Notes: a model not told the origin generated them from the letters alone. Numbered from the stretch's first letter, positions 1 to 10,320 are shown. The stretch is DNA of 64,000 nucleotides from Epibacterium ulvae (GCF_900102795.1 NZ_FMWG01000003.1:248001-312000), one strand, 5' to 3'. Made by a program: numbers and translations.

Positions 1-22
1 TCAACTGTGCCTATTTGGAACC

Positions 23-1585
23 ATGACAGAGACATCCCATGACCGCCTTCTTATTATCGACTTTGGCAGCCAGGTTACGCAGCTGATTGCGCGTCGCCTG
101 CGCGAGCTGAATGTCTATTGTGAAATCCACCCCTACCAGAATGTGACGATGGATTTTGTGCGCACATTCGCGCCCAAAGCTGTGATCTTTTCTGGTGGCC
201 CTGACAGTGTCACCCGTGAAGGAAGCCCACGCGCGCCACAAGAAATCTTTGAATATGGCGTCCCAATTCTGGGTATTTGCTATGGCCAACAAACCATGAT
301 GACCCAGCTGGGTGGTAAGGTTGAAAGCGGTCATGGCACTGCTGAATTTGGTCGGGCCTTCGTTACCCCATCCTCAGCCCAGCTTGATATTCTGGACGGC
401 TGGTTTGCTGATGGCGATGAACAGGTCTGGATGAGCCACGGCGACCATGTCTCAGAAATCGCTCCAGGTTTTGAAGTATACGGCACCTCGCCCAATGCAC
501 CCTATGCGATCACGGCAGACACCAAACGCCATTTTTATGCCGTGCAATTTCACCCTGAAGTGCACCATACCCCCAATGGCGCAAAGCTTTATGAAAACTT
601 TGTCAAACTTGCAGGGTTTGAAGGCGACTGGACCATGGGCGCCTACCGCGAGATCATGGTCGAGAAAATCCGCGAACAAGTGGGCGATAAAAAGGTCATC
701 TGCGCGCTGTCTGGCGGCGTAGATTCTTCGGTTGCAGCTGCCTTGATTCATGAAGCCATTGGCGATCAGCTGACCTGCGTTTTTGTTGACCACGGCCTTT
801 TGCGCAAGAACGAAGCAGATGAAGTTGTGGGCATGTTCCGCGACAATATGAACTTGCAAGTGATCCATGCGGACGAAACCGAATTGTTCCTTGGTGAACT
901 GGACGGCCAATCTGACCCAGAGACCAAACGCAAGATCATCGGAAAACTGTTTATCGATGTGTTCCAGAAATACGCAGATTCCATCGAGGGCGCTGAATTC
1001 CTTGCGCAGGGAACGTTGTATCCTGATGTCATTGAATCTGTGAGCTTTTCAGGCGGCCCTTCCGTTACGATCAAATCGCACCACAATGTCGGTGGCCTGC
1101 CCGAAAAGATGGGTCTGAAACTGGTCGAACCTCTGCGAGAGCTGTTCAAAGATGAAGTTCGTGCGCTCGGACGAGAGCTGGGCCTGCCCGATAGTTTCAT
1201 CGGCCGCCACCCCTTCCCCGGACCCGGCCTTGCAATTCGTTGCCCCGGTGAGATCACCCGTGAGAAACTGGAAATTCTGCGCGAAGCCGATGCGATCTAC
1301 ATCGATCAGATCCGCAAACATGGACTTTACGATGAAATCTGGCAGGCTTTTGTCGCCATTCTTCCGGTGCGCACCGTTGGTGTGATGGGAGATGGTCGAA
1401 CCTATGATTATGCCTGTGCGCTGCGCGCGGTCACGTCGGTAGATGGTATGACCGCTGATTATTATCCCTTCAGCCATGAATTCCTGGGCGAGACAGCCAC
1501 CCGGATTATCAATGAAGTCAAAGGCATCAACCGATGCACCTATGATATCACCTCCAAGCCTCCGGGCACTATTGAATGGGAATAA
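23..1585 (+). CDS. guaA: GMP synthase (glutamine-hydrolysing)
   Basis: This enzyme converts XMP to GMP in the cytoplasm, using ATP and ammonia released from glutamine. The N-terminal class I amidotransferase domain has its nucleophile in GICYGQ (Cys86) and the HPE part of the triad (His177, Glu179). The ATP pyrophosphatase P-loop SGGVDS is at residues 230-235. The C-terminal dimerisation domain ends with KPPGTIEWE, as in the family, so the 520-residue protein looks complete. A strong hairpin terminator follows directly, so the gene probably ends its transcript. guaB, which supplies XMP, is also in this window but about 48 kb away. The identification is secure. Confidence 0.98.
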   Translation: MTETSHDRLLIIDFGSQVTQLIARRLRELNVYCEIHPYQNVTMDFVRTFAPKAVIFSGGPDSVTREGSPRAPQEIFEYGVPILGICYGQQTMMTQLGGKVESGHGTAEFGRAFVTPSSAQLDILDGWFADGDEQVWMSHGDHVSEIAPGFEVYGTSPNAPYAITADTKRHFYAVQFHPEVHHTPNGAKLYENFVKLAGFEGDWTMGAYREIMVEKIREQVGDKKVICALSGGVDSSVAAALIHEAIGDQLTCVFVDHGLLRKNEADEVVGMFRDNMNLQVIHADETELFLGELDGQSDPETKRKIIGKLFIDVFQKYADSIEGAEFLAQGTLYPDVIESVSFSGGPSVTIKSHHNVGGLPEKMGLKLVEPLRELFKDEVRALGRELGLPDSFIGRHPFPGPGLAIRCPGEITREKLEILREADAIYIDQIRKHGLYDEIWQAFVAILPVRTVGVMGDGRTYDYACALRAVTSVDGMTADYYPFSHEFLGETATRIINEVKGINRCTYDITSKPPGTIEWE

Positions 1586-1595
1586 CAGACACTCC

Positions 1596-1627
1596 AAAAA
1601 ACCCCGGCTTTCATGCCGGGGTTTTTC
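1596..1627 (+). terminator. Rho-independent terminator after guaA
   Basis: The arms CCCCGGC and GCCGGGG enclose a six-base loop and are extended by A-T pairs. A run of five T follows. It begins about 10 bases after the guaA stop codon. Confidence 0.9.
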
Positions 1628-1693
1628 TTTGCAATCTTGACGATCTTTGTGTTTTGCGCCCTGTTGCGGTGATCCCTTTTGAGAAAGCCAGAA

Positions 1694-2596
1694 ATGCCAC
1701 ACAACCAAGCCCCCGTCGGACGCGCAGCCCTTTGGATGGTTGGTGCCATTTTGTCGTTTTCTTCGATGGCTATTGCCGGACGTGAAGCCGGATCGTCTTT
1801 GGACACCTTTGAAATCATGACCTACCGGAGCTTTGTGGGCGTCATCATCGTTTGCGTTGCGCTCACACTCACCAGATCATGGAACCAGGTGCGCATCGGG
1901 TTATTCAGTTTACATATGATCCGCAACCTTGCTCATTTCACCGGGCAAAACCTTTGGTTTTATGCGGTCACAGTGATCCCTCTTGCTCAGGTCTTTGCGC
2001 TTGAATTCACCTCTCCCTTGTGGGTACTTTTGCTGTCACCACTCTTACTCGGAGAGCGGATGACAAGGCCAAAGGTCGTGGTTGCAGCGCTAGGATTTAT
2101 CGGCGCATTGGTTGTCGCACAACCCAATTCGGGTCAGTTGAATGTCGGTGTAATCACCGCGGCCGTCTCAGCGATTTTCTTTGCTTTAACGATTATAACG
2201 ACAAAAAAGCTCACGCAAAGCGAGCAAATCGGCTCCATCTTGTTTTGGCTGACGATCATGCAATTGGGGATGGGATTGGCGATGGCTGGTTGGGATGGGC
2301 AGATTTCCGTGCCAAGTGCCGCAACGTCGCGATGGCTTTTGTTAATTGGCTGTGCGGGGTTGACCGCTCATTTTTGTGTCACCAAAGCGCTGTCTTTAGC
2401 ACCTGCAACAGTTGTTGTGCCAATTGATTTTTGCCGCCTTCCAATCATCGCATTACTGGGAATAGTCCTTTATAATGAGAACCTTACATTAACTCTGATC
2501 GCTGGAAGCCTTTTGATACTTGTTGCAAACTATTTCAATATCCTCAACGCGGTTTCAACCAAAACCACACATCCGACGACCGCTAAATCGCAATAA
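1694..2596 (+). CDS. DMT-superfamily permease (EamA family)
   Basis: This is an inner-membrane transporter of the drug/metabolite superfamily, about 300 residues long. It is mostly hydrophobic, with about ten predicted membrane segments arranged as two EamA halves. A conserved LEFTSPLWVLLLSPLLLGE stretch closes the first half. An in-frame TTG lies 15 bases upstream, but the ATG at 1694 is preferred because GAGAAAG sits just before it. The gene stands alone after the guaA terminator. Substrate cannot be predicted; members of the family export amino acids, metabolites or drugs. Confidence 0.85.
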   Translation: MPHNQAPVGRAALWMVGAILSFSSMAIAGREAGSSLDTFEIMTYRSFVGVIIVCVALTLTRSWNQVRIGLFSLHMIRNLAHFTGQNLWFYAVTVIPLAQVFALEFTSPLWVLLLSPLLLGERMTRPKVVVAALGFIGALVVAQPNSGQLNVGVITAAVSAIFFALTIITTKKLTQSEQIGSILFWLTIMQLGMGLAMAGWDGQISVPSAATSRWLLLIGCAGLTAHFCVTKALSLAPATVVVPIDFCRLPIIALLGIVLYNENLTLTLIAGSLLILVANYFNILNAVSTKTTHPTTAKSQ

Positions 2597-2712
2597 ATAT
2601 ATTAACTTACGCTCCGTTTGCTTTCCCCGGCGTCAATATTGACCCGAAACACTGTCTCACTAACGTTTCTGCCAGTCACAATCAGGTGTTAGCATCTGGA
2701 CAGGGAGGAACA

Positions 2713-3819
2713 ATGAAGAATTACTTGGCGACATCAGCGGCATGCGCGTTGATCTCAGCGAGCGGAGCCTGGGCAACAGGTCTGGACCGTACAGGGCAAC
2801 CTATCGGGATACTCTTTGAAGAAGGAACCTATGTTGAATTCTCAGCAGCCACCACATCAGTGGATCTTTCGGGCAACGATCGGACATCGTTAAATCCATT
2901 TGGGTCAGCCAGCGGAGATGTGGGTGATCGCTTCAACCTGTTTGGAGCCGGTTTCAAAACTGACATCAATGAGCAACTGTCTTTTGCGTTGATCTTTGAT
3001 CAGCCATGGGGCGTTGATGTCAATTATCCGGTCGGAGGTTCTGCGTTGTTGGGAGGCACACGCGCAACCGCTGACTCAAACGCACTAACAGCATTGCTGC
3101 GTTACAAATTCAACGAGCGTTTCTCCATTCACGGAGGTTTGCGCTATCAAGAGATTGATGGCGAAATCAATCTCCAAGGTGCAGCCTATGCCAGCATTCC
3201 TGGTGGCACCTATAATGTGCAAATCCAACAGGATGGCGCCTTTGGCTGGGTGGCAGGCGTCGCTTATGAAATTCCCGAAATCGCTCTTCGCGCAGCACTC
3301 ACCTACAGCTCAGAAATCACCCATGACTTTGCATTGATTGAAAGTTTAAGCCCAACGACAACAACGTCGGCAGAGACGAAAACGCCACAGAGCGTGAACT
3401 TTGATTTTCAAACAGGTGTTGCCACCAATACGCTTTTATTTGGCGGCATTCGGTGGTCCGAAAGCAGCGTCACAGAGCTGACACCAACAACATTGGGCAG
3501 TAATCTGATCGACCTCGACGACTCGGTCACCTACACTATTGGTGTGGGGCGAAAGTTTAATGAAACATGGTCTGGATCTCTGGCCTTCATCTATTCAGAT
3601 GTAAGCGGGGACGATCTTGTCTCCCCCCTTGCCCCAACCCACGGGCGCGAGGCAATCCGCCTTGGCGTACAATACACCAAAGACAAAATGAAAGTCTCAG
3701 CTGGGGTACGCTACACCATGCTTGGCGATGCTGTCGCTTCACCAGGTGGCAATCCAGTGGCAAACTTTAGCGGAAATGATGCCATAAGTTTTGGCGTAAA
3801 GGTCGGATATAATTTCTGA
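2713..3819 (+). CDS. Outer-membrane porin of the OmpP1/FadL type
   Basis: This is a predicted outer-membrane beta-barrel of 368 residues. It has a Sec signal peptide (about residues 1-23, cleavage near GAWA), alternating hydrophobic strands through the body and a terminal aromatic residue (GVKVGYNF), as expected for BAM-dependent barrels. The overall pattern matches the OmpP1/FadL/TodX family, which takes up long-chain fatty acids and other hydrophobic compounds. The start at 2713 is chosen because GGGAGGA precedes it at good spacing and the signal peptide begins there. A strong hairpin follows the stop. Family assignment is by pattern only and the substrate is unknown. Confidence 0.75.
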   Translation: MKNYLATSAACALISASGAWATGLDRTGQPIGILFEEGTYVEFSAATTSVDLSGNDRTSLNPFGSASGDVGDRFNLFGAGFKTDINEQLSFALIFDQPWGVDVNYPVGGSALLGGTRATADSNALTALLRYKFNERFSIHGGLRYQEIDGEINLQGAAYASIPGGTYNVQIQQDGAFGWVAGVAYEIPEIALRAALTYSSEITHDFALIESLSPTTTTSAETKTPQSVNFDFQTGVATNTLLFGGIRWSESSVTELTPTTLGSNLIDLDDSVTYTIGVGRKFNETWSGSLAFIYSDVSGDDLVSPLAPTHGREAIRLGVQYTKDKMKVSAGVRYTMLGDAVASPGGNPVANFSGNDAISFGVKVGYNF

Positions 3820-3830
3820 TATACCCCTTA

Positions 3831-3862
3831 TCCCCTCTCGATGTCAGTTTATCGAGAGGGGG
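3831..3862 (+). terminator. Strong hairpin after the porin gene
   Basis: Eleven-base perfect arms (CCCCTCTCGAT / ATCGAGAGGGG) enclose an eight-base loop. No clear T run follows, so it may be a terminator or an mRNA 3'-end stabiliser. Confidence 0.6.
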
Positions 3863-3946
3863 AATACCATCTGTGCCGTTGTCTCTTGATTGACCCGTGA
3901 TGCATTGATCATTAGCTAGTCAACAAACAACGGGGGTCCTTCATCC

Positions 3947-4810
3947 ATGCTCTACTCGTCTGCGCAAGACTGGCGCGATGCTACGCAAAAGCGTATTTTG
4001 TTTTTTGGTATGTCGGGTTTGGGTAAGACCTATCTCAGCAATATGATGCGCAGCGCGGGTAGCTGGTTTCACTATTCCATCGATTACCGTATCGGCACAC
4101 GCTATATGGGTGAATTCATTGCCGACAATGCCAAAGCTGAAGCCATGAAGGTCCCGTTTCTACGGGAGCTTCTACGGTCTGATTCAATCTATATCGGGTC
4201 AAACATCAGCTTTGAAAACCTTGCACCTGTTGCCTCTTATCTGGGCAAACCTGGCGATACCTCCAAAGGAGGATTGCAGATCGAGGAATACCGCCGTCGT
4301 CAGGATCAGTTTCAGCAAGCAGAAATCAGAGCACTGATGGATACCGAATATTTCGCCGAGCGGGCAGAGCGGCTTTATGGGTATCCTAATTTTATCTGTG
4401 ATACTGGCGGATCTATCTGTGAATGGGTTGATCCAACTGATCCAAAGGACCCGATCTTAACCGAGTTATCCAAACATACGCTGATGATCTGGCTCAAAGG
4501 CGATGAAGCTCATACGCAAGAATTGGTGCGCCGCTTTGATCGCGCGCCCAAACCTATGTCATACCAACCTGAATTCCTTACGCAGGTTTGGGAAAAATAC
4601 CTATGTGAAAACAACCTTAAAGAGCATGAAGTTGATCCAGATACCTTTATACGCTGGACCTTTTCACAGGCTATGGCGCATCGCCAACCCCGATATCAGG
4701 CTATGGCCGACAATTGGGGCATTACACTGACAGCAAAAGCTGTGAGCTCTGTAAAATCTGTGGAAGATTTCGAAAACTTGATCGCAGCAGCTATTGAGGC
4801 CCGCAGCTAG
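3947..4810 (+). CDS. P-loop ATPase of unknown role
   Basis: This is a 287-residue soluble protein with a Walker A motif near the N terminus (GMSGLGKT, about residues 21-28). It has no signal peptide or membrane segment. The middle is rich in charged residues and contains [17 protein letters not shown]; the C-terminal third is helical. I do not recognise a named family beyond a P-loop NTPase. It lies 52 bases upstream of metA with no terminator between, so the two may be co-transcribed. Nothing in the sequence links it mechanistically to methionine synthesis. It could be a nucleotide or metabolite kinase or a regulatory ATPase. Confidence 0.7.
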   Translation: MLYSSAQDWRDATQKRILFFGMSGLGKTYLSNMMRSAGSWFHYSIDYRIGTRYMGEFIADNAKAEAMKVPFLRELLRSDSIYIGSNISFENLAPVASYLGKPGDTSKGGLQIEEYRRRQDQFQQAEIRALMDTEYFAERAERLYGYPNFICDTGGSICEWVDPTDPKDPILTELSKHTLMIWLKGDEAHTQELVRRFDRAPKPMSYQPEFLTQVWEKYLCENNLKEHEVDPDTFIRWTFSQAMAHRQPRYQAMADNWGITLTAKAVSSVKSVEDFENLIAAAIEARS

Positions 4811-4862
4811 ACAGACTATCTCGCTGCACTCGGCACCGTTTGTATATTTAGAAGGACATGAC

Positions 4863-5801
4863 ATGCCCATTAAGATCCCCGCTGACCTTCCTGCCTATGA
4901 CGTTCTATCGAACGAAGGCGTGATGGTTATGTCGCCGGATCAGGCGGCGCATCAAGACATACGTCCCCTTCGTATCGGGTTGCTGAACCTGATGCCGAAA
5001 AAGATCCAGACGGAAAACCAGTTTGCACGGCTGATCGGCGCGACACCCTTGCAGATCGATCTTTCTTTGATCCGTATGAGCGAGCACCGCACAAAAAACA
5101 CTGCTGCCGAGCATATGGCAGAATTTTATCGTCCTTTTCAGGAGATTAAGGACGAGAAGTTTGACGGTCTCATCATCACCGGCGCTCCAATTGAACACCT
5201 CCCGTTTGAGGATGTGACCTATTGGGATGAGCTGCGCGAGGTCATGGACTGGACTCAGACCAATGTACATTCAACCTTTGGCGTGTGTTGGGGCGGTATG
5301 GCGATGATCAACCACTTCCACGGCATTCAAAAACACCCCTTAGAGGCCAAAGCCTTTGGATGTTTCCGGCATCGTAATCTGCATGCAGCATCACCATACC
5401 TCCGAGGTTTTTCGGATGAATGTGTCATTCCGGTAAGTCGCTGGACTGAAATTCGTGACGATGACGTTTCCGAGCAAGCTGGCTTGCGCACCCTATTGGG
5501 CAGTGATGAGGTTGGGCCTTGCCTGATCGAAGACCCTTCCCACCGCGCGCTCTACATCTTTAATCACTTTGAATATGACAGTGATACGCTAAAGCAAGAA
5601 TATGATCGTGACGTGGAAAACGGCACCGAAATCAATGTGCCCTGCCATTATTATCCAGATGATGACCCCAGTCAGCCACCTTTAAACCGGTGGCGGAGCC
5701 ATGCTCATCTTCTGTATGGAAACTGGATCAGTGAGATCTATCAAACCACCCCGTTTGACAGGTCAAAGATCGGTCTAGAGACAACGGACCTTAGAGCCTA
5801 A
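4863..5801 (+). CDS. metA: Homoserine O-acetyltransferase (MetA/MetAA family)
   Basis: This enzyme activates homoserine for methionine synthesis by acylating its hydroxyl. The 312-residue protein has the MetA triad: Cys142 in FGVCWG, and His235 and Glu237 in NHFEYD. Position 111, in TGAPIEH, is Glu. In characterised MetA proteins a Glu here selects acetyl-CoA, while Gly (as in E. coli) selects succinyl-CoA, so acetylation is predicted despite the MetA fold. The ATG at 4863 is chosen because AGAAGGA precedes it and the usual MPIKIP start follows. I see no SAM riboswitch in the short leader. A terminator follows the gene. Confidence 0.95.
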   Translation: MPIKIPADLPAYDVLSNEGVMVMSPDQAAHQDIRPLRIGLLNLMPKKIQTENQFARLIGATPLQIDLSLIRMSEHRTKNTAAEHMAEFYRPFQEIKDEKFDGLIITGAPIEHLPFEDVTYWDELREVMDWTQTNVHSTFGVCWGGMAMINHFHGIQKHPLEAKAFGCFRHRNLHAASPYLRGFSDECVIPVSRWTEIRDDDVSEQAGLRTLLGSDEVGPCLIEDPSHRALYIFNHFEYDSDTLKQEYDRDVENGTEINVPCHYYPDDDPSQPPLNRWRSHAHLLYGNWISEIYQTTPFDRSKIGLETTDLRA

Positions 5802-5806
5802 CCAAG

Positions 5807-5839
5807 CGCCAGCAAGAATTCTCTTGTTGGCGTTTTTTT
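5807..5839 (+). terminator. Rho-independent terminator after metA
   Basis: The arms CGCCAGCAAGA and CTCTTGTTGGCG pair with one mismatch around a short AATT-centred loop. Seven T follow. Confidence 0.9.
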
Positions 5840-6011
5840 CTCTCCAGGGTGCAGATTTTACTTAGTGCATATAAGGTTACTAATCACCAAAAGTAACTAG
5901 AGATGCAAGTGACTTTAAAGATACTTAAATATTATAGTATATAAAATATGCTAGGTTGCAGTTTTCAAATCTACCCCGCATACTCGTTTCATCGAATGTA
6001 TTGACTGCGAG

Positions 6012-6890
6012 ATGGTAGATATGCCCCTGCCCTTTGACGGCGCGATAAGTAGCTATTTTAAAACCAAAGCCCCAGCGGACATAAGAACCCAGATCGAGCA
6101 GAGCGATAAAGATGATATTCTATGCCCCAGCTACCCTCATCGGAAACGTTTGGGCCGAAAAGAATATGAAAAAACCTATGCCGCTTTGCAGGTTGAGCTG
6201 GTCAAGATGCAAGCTCACATCAAATCTTGTGGCACACGTGTCGCTATCGTATTTGAAGGGCGCGATGCAGCCGGAAAAGGCGGTACAATCAAACGCTTCC
6301 GTGAAAACCTTAACCCAAGAGGGGCACGGATCGTAGCCTTAGCAAAGCCAACAGATCTAGAACGCAGCCAGTGGTATTTTCAACGCTATATCGCCCAACT
6401 CCCCTCTGCCGGAGAGCTCATCTTCTTTGATCGCAGCTGGTACAATCGCGGGGTTGTTGAAAAAGTCTTTGGGTTTTGCACCAATGCAGAACGCGAACGG
6501 TTCTTTCATCAAGTTACCGGCGTCGAGGATGCTCTGGTTGAAGACGGGGTTCAACTCATCAAATTCTGGCTAAACGTCGGACGTGGAGAGCAGTTACGCC
6601 GCTTCATGGCCCGTGAATCTGATCCTCTAAAACAGTGGAAGCTCAGCTCTATTGATGTCGAAGGATTGGCAAAGTGGGATGAATATACGCGCGCGATCAA
6701 AGAGACGTTAGAACGCAGCCATACAGAGGCAGCCCCATGGACGATCTTGCGATCAGATGATAAACGCCGCGCTCGACTGGCGGCAATCCGACATGTGCTT
6801 TGTCAGGTTGATTACGCAGAAAAGGATCATAAAATCTTGAAAGACCAAGATAACACGATCTGTGGTGGGTTAGAAATCTGGAATGCCTAA
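6012..6890 (+). CDS. ppk2: Polyphosphate kinase 2 family protein
   Basis: PPK2 enzymes transfer phosphate between polyphosphate and nucleotides, usually making ATP or GTP from the diphosphate. The single-domain 292-residue protein has a Walker A motif (GRDAAGKG, residues 83-90) and the Walker B/lid segment FFDRSWYNR with Asp140. Its length and single domain fit class I. Two starts (6012 and 6021) are nearly equivalent and neither has a strong ribosome binding site. The last eight bases overlap the start of the next gene, a TetR regulator, which suggests translational coupling. The 170-base AT-rich region upstream probably holds the promoter. Confidence 0.92.
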   Translation: MVDMPLPFDGAISSYFKTKAPADIRTQIEQSDKDDILCPSYPHRKRLGRKEYEKTYAALQVELVKMQAHIKSCGTRVAIVFEGRDAAGKGGTIKRFRENLNPRGARIVALAKPTDLERSQWYFQRYIAQLPSAGELIFFDRSWYNRGVVEKVFGFCTNAERERFFHQVTGVEDALVEDGVQLIKFWLNVGRGEQLRRFMARESDPLKQWKLSSIDVEGLAKWDEYTRAIKETLERSHTEAAPWTILRSDDKRRARLAAIRHVLCQVDYAEKDHKILKDQDNTICGGLEIWNA

Positions 6891-7500
6891 ACGCGGCTAT
6901 CACCATGGGAACCTAAGGCAAGCCTTAGTCGAAGCCGCATTGCGACTGGTCGAAATCAAAGGGCCAACAGGGTTTACTCTTTCAGAAGCAGCCAAACAGG
7001 CCGGTGTAACCCCTGCTGCCGTATACCGCCATTTTGAAGGGCGTGAAGATCTAATTGCAGAGGCCGCGCGTCAAGGGTTTGAGATGTTTGCAGATCTCAT
7101 GCAACATGCCTACGATAAATATCAGCCCTCAGCTCTTGCTGCCTTTGAAGCAACTGGCCGCGCCTATCTTGCCTTCGCCCGCAAGCATCCCGGACATTAC
7201 ATCGCAATGTTTGAAAGTGGTATCTCAGTGAATCGCACCCCCGAGCTTGCGGAAGTTGCAGCGCGAGCACGCGGTATTCTGGAACAGGCTGCTGCGGATC
7301 TAAGTCAGCATATCCCTGCAGAAAAGCGCCCTCCTGCCTCAATGTTTTCCGCACATATCATCGCCCTAAGCCATGGGGTGGTTGAACTATACGCGCGCAA
7401 TTCTCCGGGAACAGCGTCGCCTTTTGCGCCAGAAGACCTATTAGAAAGCGGCATTGGCATCTATTTGCGTGGTCTGGGATTGATTGACGCCGACACCTAA
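6883..7500 (+). CDS. TetR-family transcriptional regulator (WHG-type C-terminal domain)
   Basis: This is a 205-residue DNA-binding regulator. The N-terminal helix-turn-helix is clear ([25 protein letters not shown], quoted in parts: AAKQAGVT and AVYRHF, residues about 32-55). The C-terminal ligand domain resembles the WHG type found in many alphaproteobacterial TetR proteins. It overlaps the end of ppk2 by eight bases, with the ATG inside the last codons of ppk2, so the two are almost certainly one operon. Such pairs often encode an autoregulated operon, but its ligand and targets are unknown. It converges on rpsI. Confidence 0.9.
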   Translation: MPKRGYHHGNLRQALVEAALRLVEIKGPTGFTLSEAAKQAGVTPAAVYRHFEGREDLIAEAARQGFEMFADLMQHAYDKYQPSALAAFEATGRAYLAFARKHPGHYIAMFESGISVNRTPELAEVAARARGILEQAAADLSQHIPAEKRPPASMFSAHIIALSHGVVELYARNSPGTASPFAPEDLLESGIGIYLRGLGLIDADT

Positions 7501-7639
7501 AGCATTGTTATCCAGATACCTTTTACGGTCAAAATCGCCTAAAAGATCAATATATCAGCGTCGAACTGTATCATCAGGTGATGGGCAAACGGTTTTGCCG
7601 TTGGATGAGCATCCTTCACAAAAGCCTTGATAAAATGCG

Positions 7640-7673
7640 AAAAGGCCGCCGCAAGATTTTGCAACGGCCTTTC
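7640..7673 (-). terminator. Terminator between the TetR gene and rpsI
   Basis: GGCCG and CGGCC arms are extended by GCAA/TTGC and flanking A-T pairs, so the hairpin can act in both directions. Read leftward, a TTTT run follows, placing it just after the rpsI stop. Confidence 0.65.
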
Positions 7674-7691
7674 CCCAAAATATAGCAGCGA

Positions 7692-8177
7692 TTAACGCTT
7701 TGAGAACTGGAAAGAACGACGGGCTTTGCGGCGACCGAATTTCTTACGTTCTACAACACGGCTGTCGCGCGTCAGGAAGCCAGCGGCTTTGAGAGCGCCA
7801 CGCAGGGAGGGTTCATAAAGCTGCAGAGCTTTAGAAATACCGTGCTTAACCGCACCCGCCTGACCGGACAGGCCACCGCCTTTTACAGTTGCGATAACGT
7901 CGAATTCACCTTCAACACCTGCAACACCAAACGGCTGGCGAACGATCAACTGAAGCACAGGACGTGCAAAGTAAGCGTTCATCTCTTTGCCGTTTACGGT
8001 GATCTTGCCAGAACCTGGCTTGATCCAAACGCGTGCAACCGCATCTTTCCGTTTACCGGTCGCATAAGAGCGGCCCAATTCGTCACGAACAGGCTCACGC
8101 GGGGTGATCTCTTCTGCAACAGTTTCAACGCCTGCAACAGCGCTCAGCTCTTCGAGAGTAGTGATCTGATCAGCCAT
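7692..8177 (-). CDS. rpsI: 30S ribosomal protein S9
   Basis: This is a structural protein of the small ribosomal subunit whose basic tail reaches the P-site tRNA. The core runs from [14 protein letters not shown] to the C-terminal FQFSKR, as in all S9 proteins. An N-terminal extension of about 35 residues precedes the core, which is common in Rhodobacterales and explains the 161-residue length compared with about 130 in E. coli. It lies six bases downstream of rplM and is co-transcribed with it. Confidence 0.98.
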   Translation of the reverse strand: MADQITTLEELSAVAGVETVAEEITPREPVRDELGRSYATGKRKDAVARVWIKPGSGKITVNGKEMNAYFARPVLQLIVRQPFGVAGVEGEFDVIATVKGGGLSGQAGAVKHGISKALQLYEPSLRGALKAAGFLTRDSRVVERKKFGRRKARRSFQFSKR

Positions 8178-8183
8178 TGGTCA

Positions 8184-8642
8184 TTAGCTCCGGGTGTTTT
8201 TCTTGTTCATGGATTTCACATCCAGAACTTCGGGGCTCTGTGCTTCATGCGGGTGTGCTTCACCAGCATAAACGCGCAGGTTGGTCATGATCTGGCGAGA
8301 CAGGCGGTTGCCTGGCAGCATACGCTTAACCGCCATGGTCACAACGCGCTCGGGGTGCGCGCCATCCAGGATTTCCTGTTTGGTGCGCGACTTGATACCG
8401 CCTGGGTGGCCAGTGTGCCAGTAGAAGTTTTCATCGCGCTTCTTACCAGTCATCTGGATCTTTTCAGCATTGATTACGATGACATTGTCACCACAATCCA
8501 TGTGAGGCGTGAAAGAAGGCTTGTGCTTGCCACGCAGGCGCATGGCGACGATCGAGGCAAGACGGCCCAGCACCACGCCTTCGGCGTCGATGATGATCCA
8601 CTTCTTCTCGATGTCTGCTGGGGTAGCAGAGAAGGTTTTCAT
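8184..8642 (-). CDS. rplM: 50S ribosomal protein L13
   Basis: This is an early-assembly protein of the large ribosomal subunit. The 152-residue sequence has the family signature around [20 protein letters not shown] and the later HPGGIKSRT and [10 protein letters not shown] segments. It is the first gene of the rplM-rpsI operon, with a six-base gap to rpsI. The promoter should lie in the AT-rich stretch 8643-8821 shared with the end of the MocR-type gene. Confidence 0.98.
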   Translation of the reverse strand: MKTFSATPADIEKKWIIIDAEGVVLGRLASIVAMRLRGKHKPSFTPHMDCGDNVIVINAEKIQMTGKKRDENFYWHTGHPGGIKSRTKQEILDGAHPERVVTMAVKRMLPGNRLSRQIMTNLRVYAGEAHPHEAQSPEVLDVKSMNKKNTRS

Positions 8643-8821
8643 AGCAGGTCTATCCTGTTTGTCGTGAAGGCATCACAGTTCGCACTGGTGCCTGAATTCG
8701 ATGGAGGGGTTTTAGGGAGTAGCCAGCACGCAGTCAATAACACTTTTCTCTATTTTATCGTTTAAATTCATATGCTTAAAAAATAGGTATAATGATACCC
8801 CATAATTTTCATCCCAAACCC

Positions 8822-10225
8822 TCAGCCACTGATCGTTTCTGGCGGATTATCAAGCAAATGCCGCAAACGTAACATCGCCCCTTCAAATCGCTCTAGCGAG
8901 ATATGAGCGTTGATTGCAATCCGTACTGCATGAGGCGCGCGGCCATCACGCAGCGCAAATTCATCTGCAGATCGGATCTGCACACCTTGTAATTCCGCGG
9001 CACTGGTGAATGGTCCTGCACGCCACCCTGCAGGCAAGCGCAACCACAAAAATGGTACATCTGAACTCCAAGTCACATCAAACGCCCCGAGCGCATTAAC
9101 AGCGACCTTAATGTAGCGCGCCATCTCATGACGGATATTGGTGACCAATTCCGGCGTCCGGAGATCACTCAACAATATACGCGTCACTTCCGCAATGGGT
9201 TGCGAGACACCAAAATACCCATATTCTGCAGCACGGCGCAGATCATTGCTGCGCCCATCCGGACCTACAGCAAAACCGACCCGCAGCGAGGGTGTTAACA
9301 GCTTAGAGATCGACGTCACATACCATGACAGTTCAGGTGCAAGAGAGCGATATGCAGGCGCGCGCGCTTCACCAATGCGGTAGCAATCATCCTCAATGAT
9401 CTGAACATTATGCTTACGCACAACTTCTACAATTTCCTGCCGTCGCCATTGTGGCGTGAACAATCCAGTCGGATTGTGTACTTCTGGACTGGTACAAAGC
9501 ACGGTGGCGCCTGTTTTTCGGATCATGAGTTCCAATGATTCCGGGCGGATCCCATATTCATCCATCGCAACGCCGCGCACACGTGCCCGTAGCATTTCAG
9601 CAGAGCGCCGAAATCCAGCGTAAGATAGATCTTCGACAAGTACGACGGGATCATTGCCGCGAAAGATCGCCTGCATCGCAAGCATCAATCCGTTTTGTCC
9701 ACCGTGTGTCAATACAATGTCGCGCTCTGTTACAGCTCCAATTGGCGCGGTTGCAAGCCATTGAACGACCGCCTCCCGAACAGGACGATACGCGTCACGC
9801 GTGGGGTAATTCAAAAGCGCGTGAGCTTCGCTTTGAGCCACCTGTTGCAGGGCTTGCCGCATAGCCGCCACCTGCCCCATGTCGGCCACGCGTGGACTAA
9901 AAAGACTGATATGACCGGGATCTTTCGCTTCTTTCAAGTGCAATTGGCGCGACCATACATCGTCCTGCACTGGGGTCATTTTCTCAGCCACAAAAGTGCC
10001 GCGGCCCACTTCAGCCTTTAAAATCCCCTCATCTGTCAACACAGTATAGGCACGCGCGACGGTGCCCGGCGTAATCGACAATTGATAGGCCAAATCCCGA
10101 ACGGGTGGCAGCTTTGTACCAACTGTCAGATTGCCACCTTCAATTGCGCCACGAATGGTCTCCGCCACACGTTGATATTTCGGACCGCTTTTTTTGCCGA
10201 GATCGGCGTTCCAAATTGTACCCAT
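8822..10225 (-). CDS. MocR-type regulator (GntR wHTH fused to aminotransferase fold)
   Basis: This is a 467-residue fusion of a winged-helix GntR DNA-binding domain (about residues 10-80, with KLPPVRDLAYQLSITPGTVARAY quoted in parts: PVRDLAYQL, TVARAY) and a fold-type I aminotransferase domain. The PLP-binding lysine is Lys308 in SISKLLTPSLRVGF, and the NPTG motif of PLP enzymes is present (HNPTG). Such proteins sense amino acids or PLP derivatives and control neighbouring genes. It is divergent from a DUF1127 gene across a 95-base gap with several ATTGTAT half-sites, the likely operator. Whether it is a repressor or activator cannot be told. Confidence 0.93.
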   Translation of the reverse strand: MGTIWNADLGKKSGPKYQRVAETIRGAIEGGNLTVGTKLPPVRDLAYQLSITPGTVARAYTVLTDEGILKAEVGRGTFVAEKMTPVQDDVWSRQLHLKEAKDPGHISLFSPRVADMGQVAAMRQALQQVAQSEAHALLNYPTRDAYRPVREAVVQWLATAPIGAVTERDIVLTHGGQNGLMLAMQAIFRGNDPVVLVEDLSYAGFRRSAEMLRARVRGVAMDEYGIRPESLELMIRKTGATVLCTSPEVHNPTGLFTPQWRRQEIVEVVRKHNVQIIEDDCYRIGEARAPAYRSLAPELSWYVTSISKLLTPSLRVGFAVGPDGRSNDLRRAAEYGYFGVSQPIAEVTRILLSDLRTPELVTNIRHEMARYIKVAVNALGAFDVTWSSDVPFLWLRLPAGWRAGPFTSAAELQGVQIRSADEFALRDGRAPHAVRIAINAHISLERFEGAMLRLRHLLDNPPETISG

Positions 10226-10253
10226 GACAATCCTTCCTTGGACTTAATCCCGA

Positions 10254-10306
10254 CTGTATTGTACCTCCACAATCACAGCAACAATACAGGATTGTATTAA
10301 TACAAT
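10254..10306. promoter_or_regulatory. Probable MocR operator array in a divergent promoter
   Basis: A perfect 16-base palindrome, ATTGTATTAATACAAT, occupies 10291-10306. Just upstream CTGTATTGT (10254-10262) and its inverse ACAATACAG (10281-10289) form a second spaced inverted pair. All four share the half-site ATTGTA/TACAAT. They sit between a MocR-type gene and the gene it faces, where such regulators usually bind. Confidence 0.7.
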
Positions 10307-10320
10307 ATTGGAGAGAGATC

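Noticed and set aside
4811-4862. Possible SAM riboswitch in the metA leader
   Set aside because: The leader is only 52 bases and I could not fit a SAM-II pseudoknot to it.
7842-8765. Long open frame (307 codons) on the plus strand across rpsI-rplM
   Set aside because: It lies antisense to two ribosomal protein genes, has no family likeness and reflects their codon bias.
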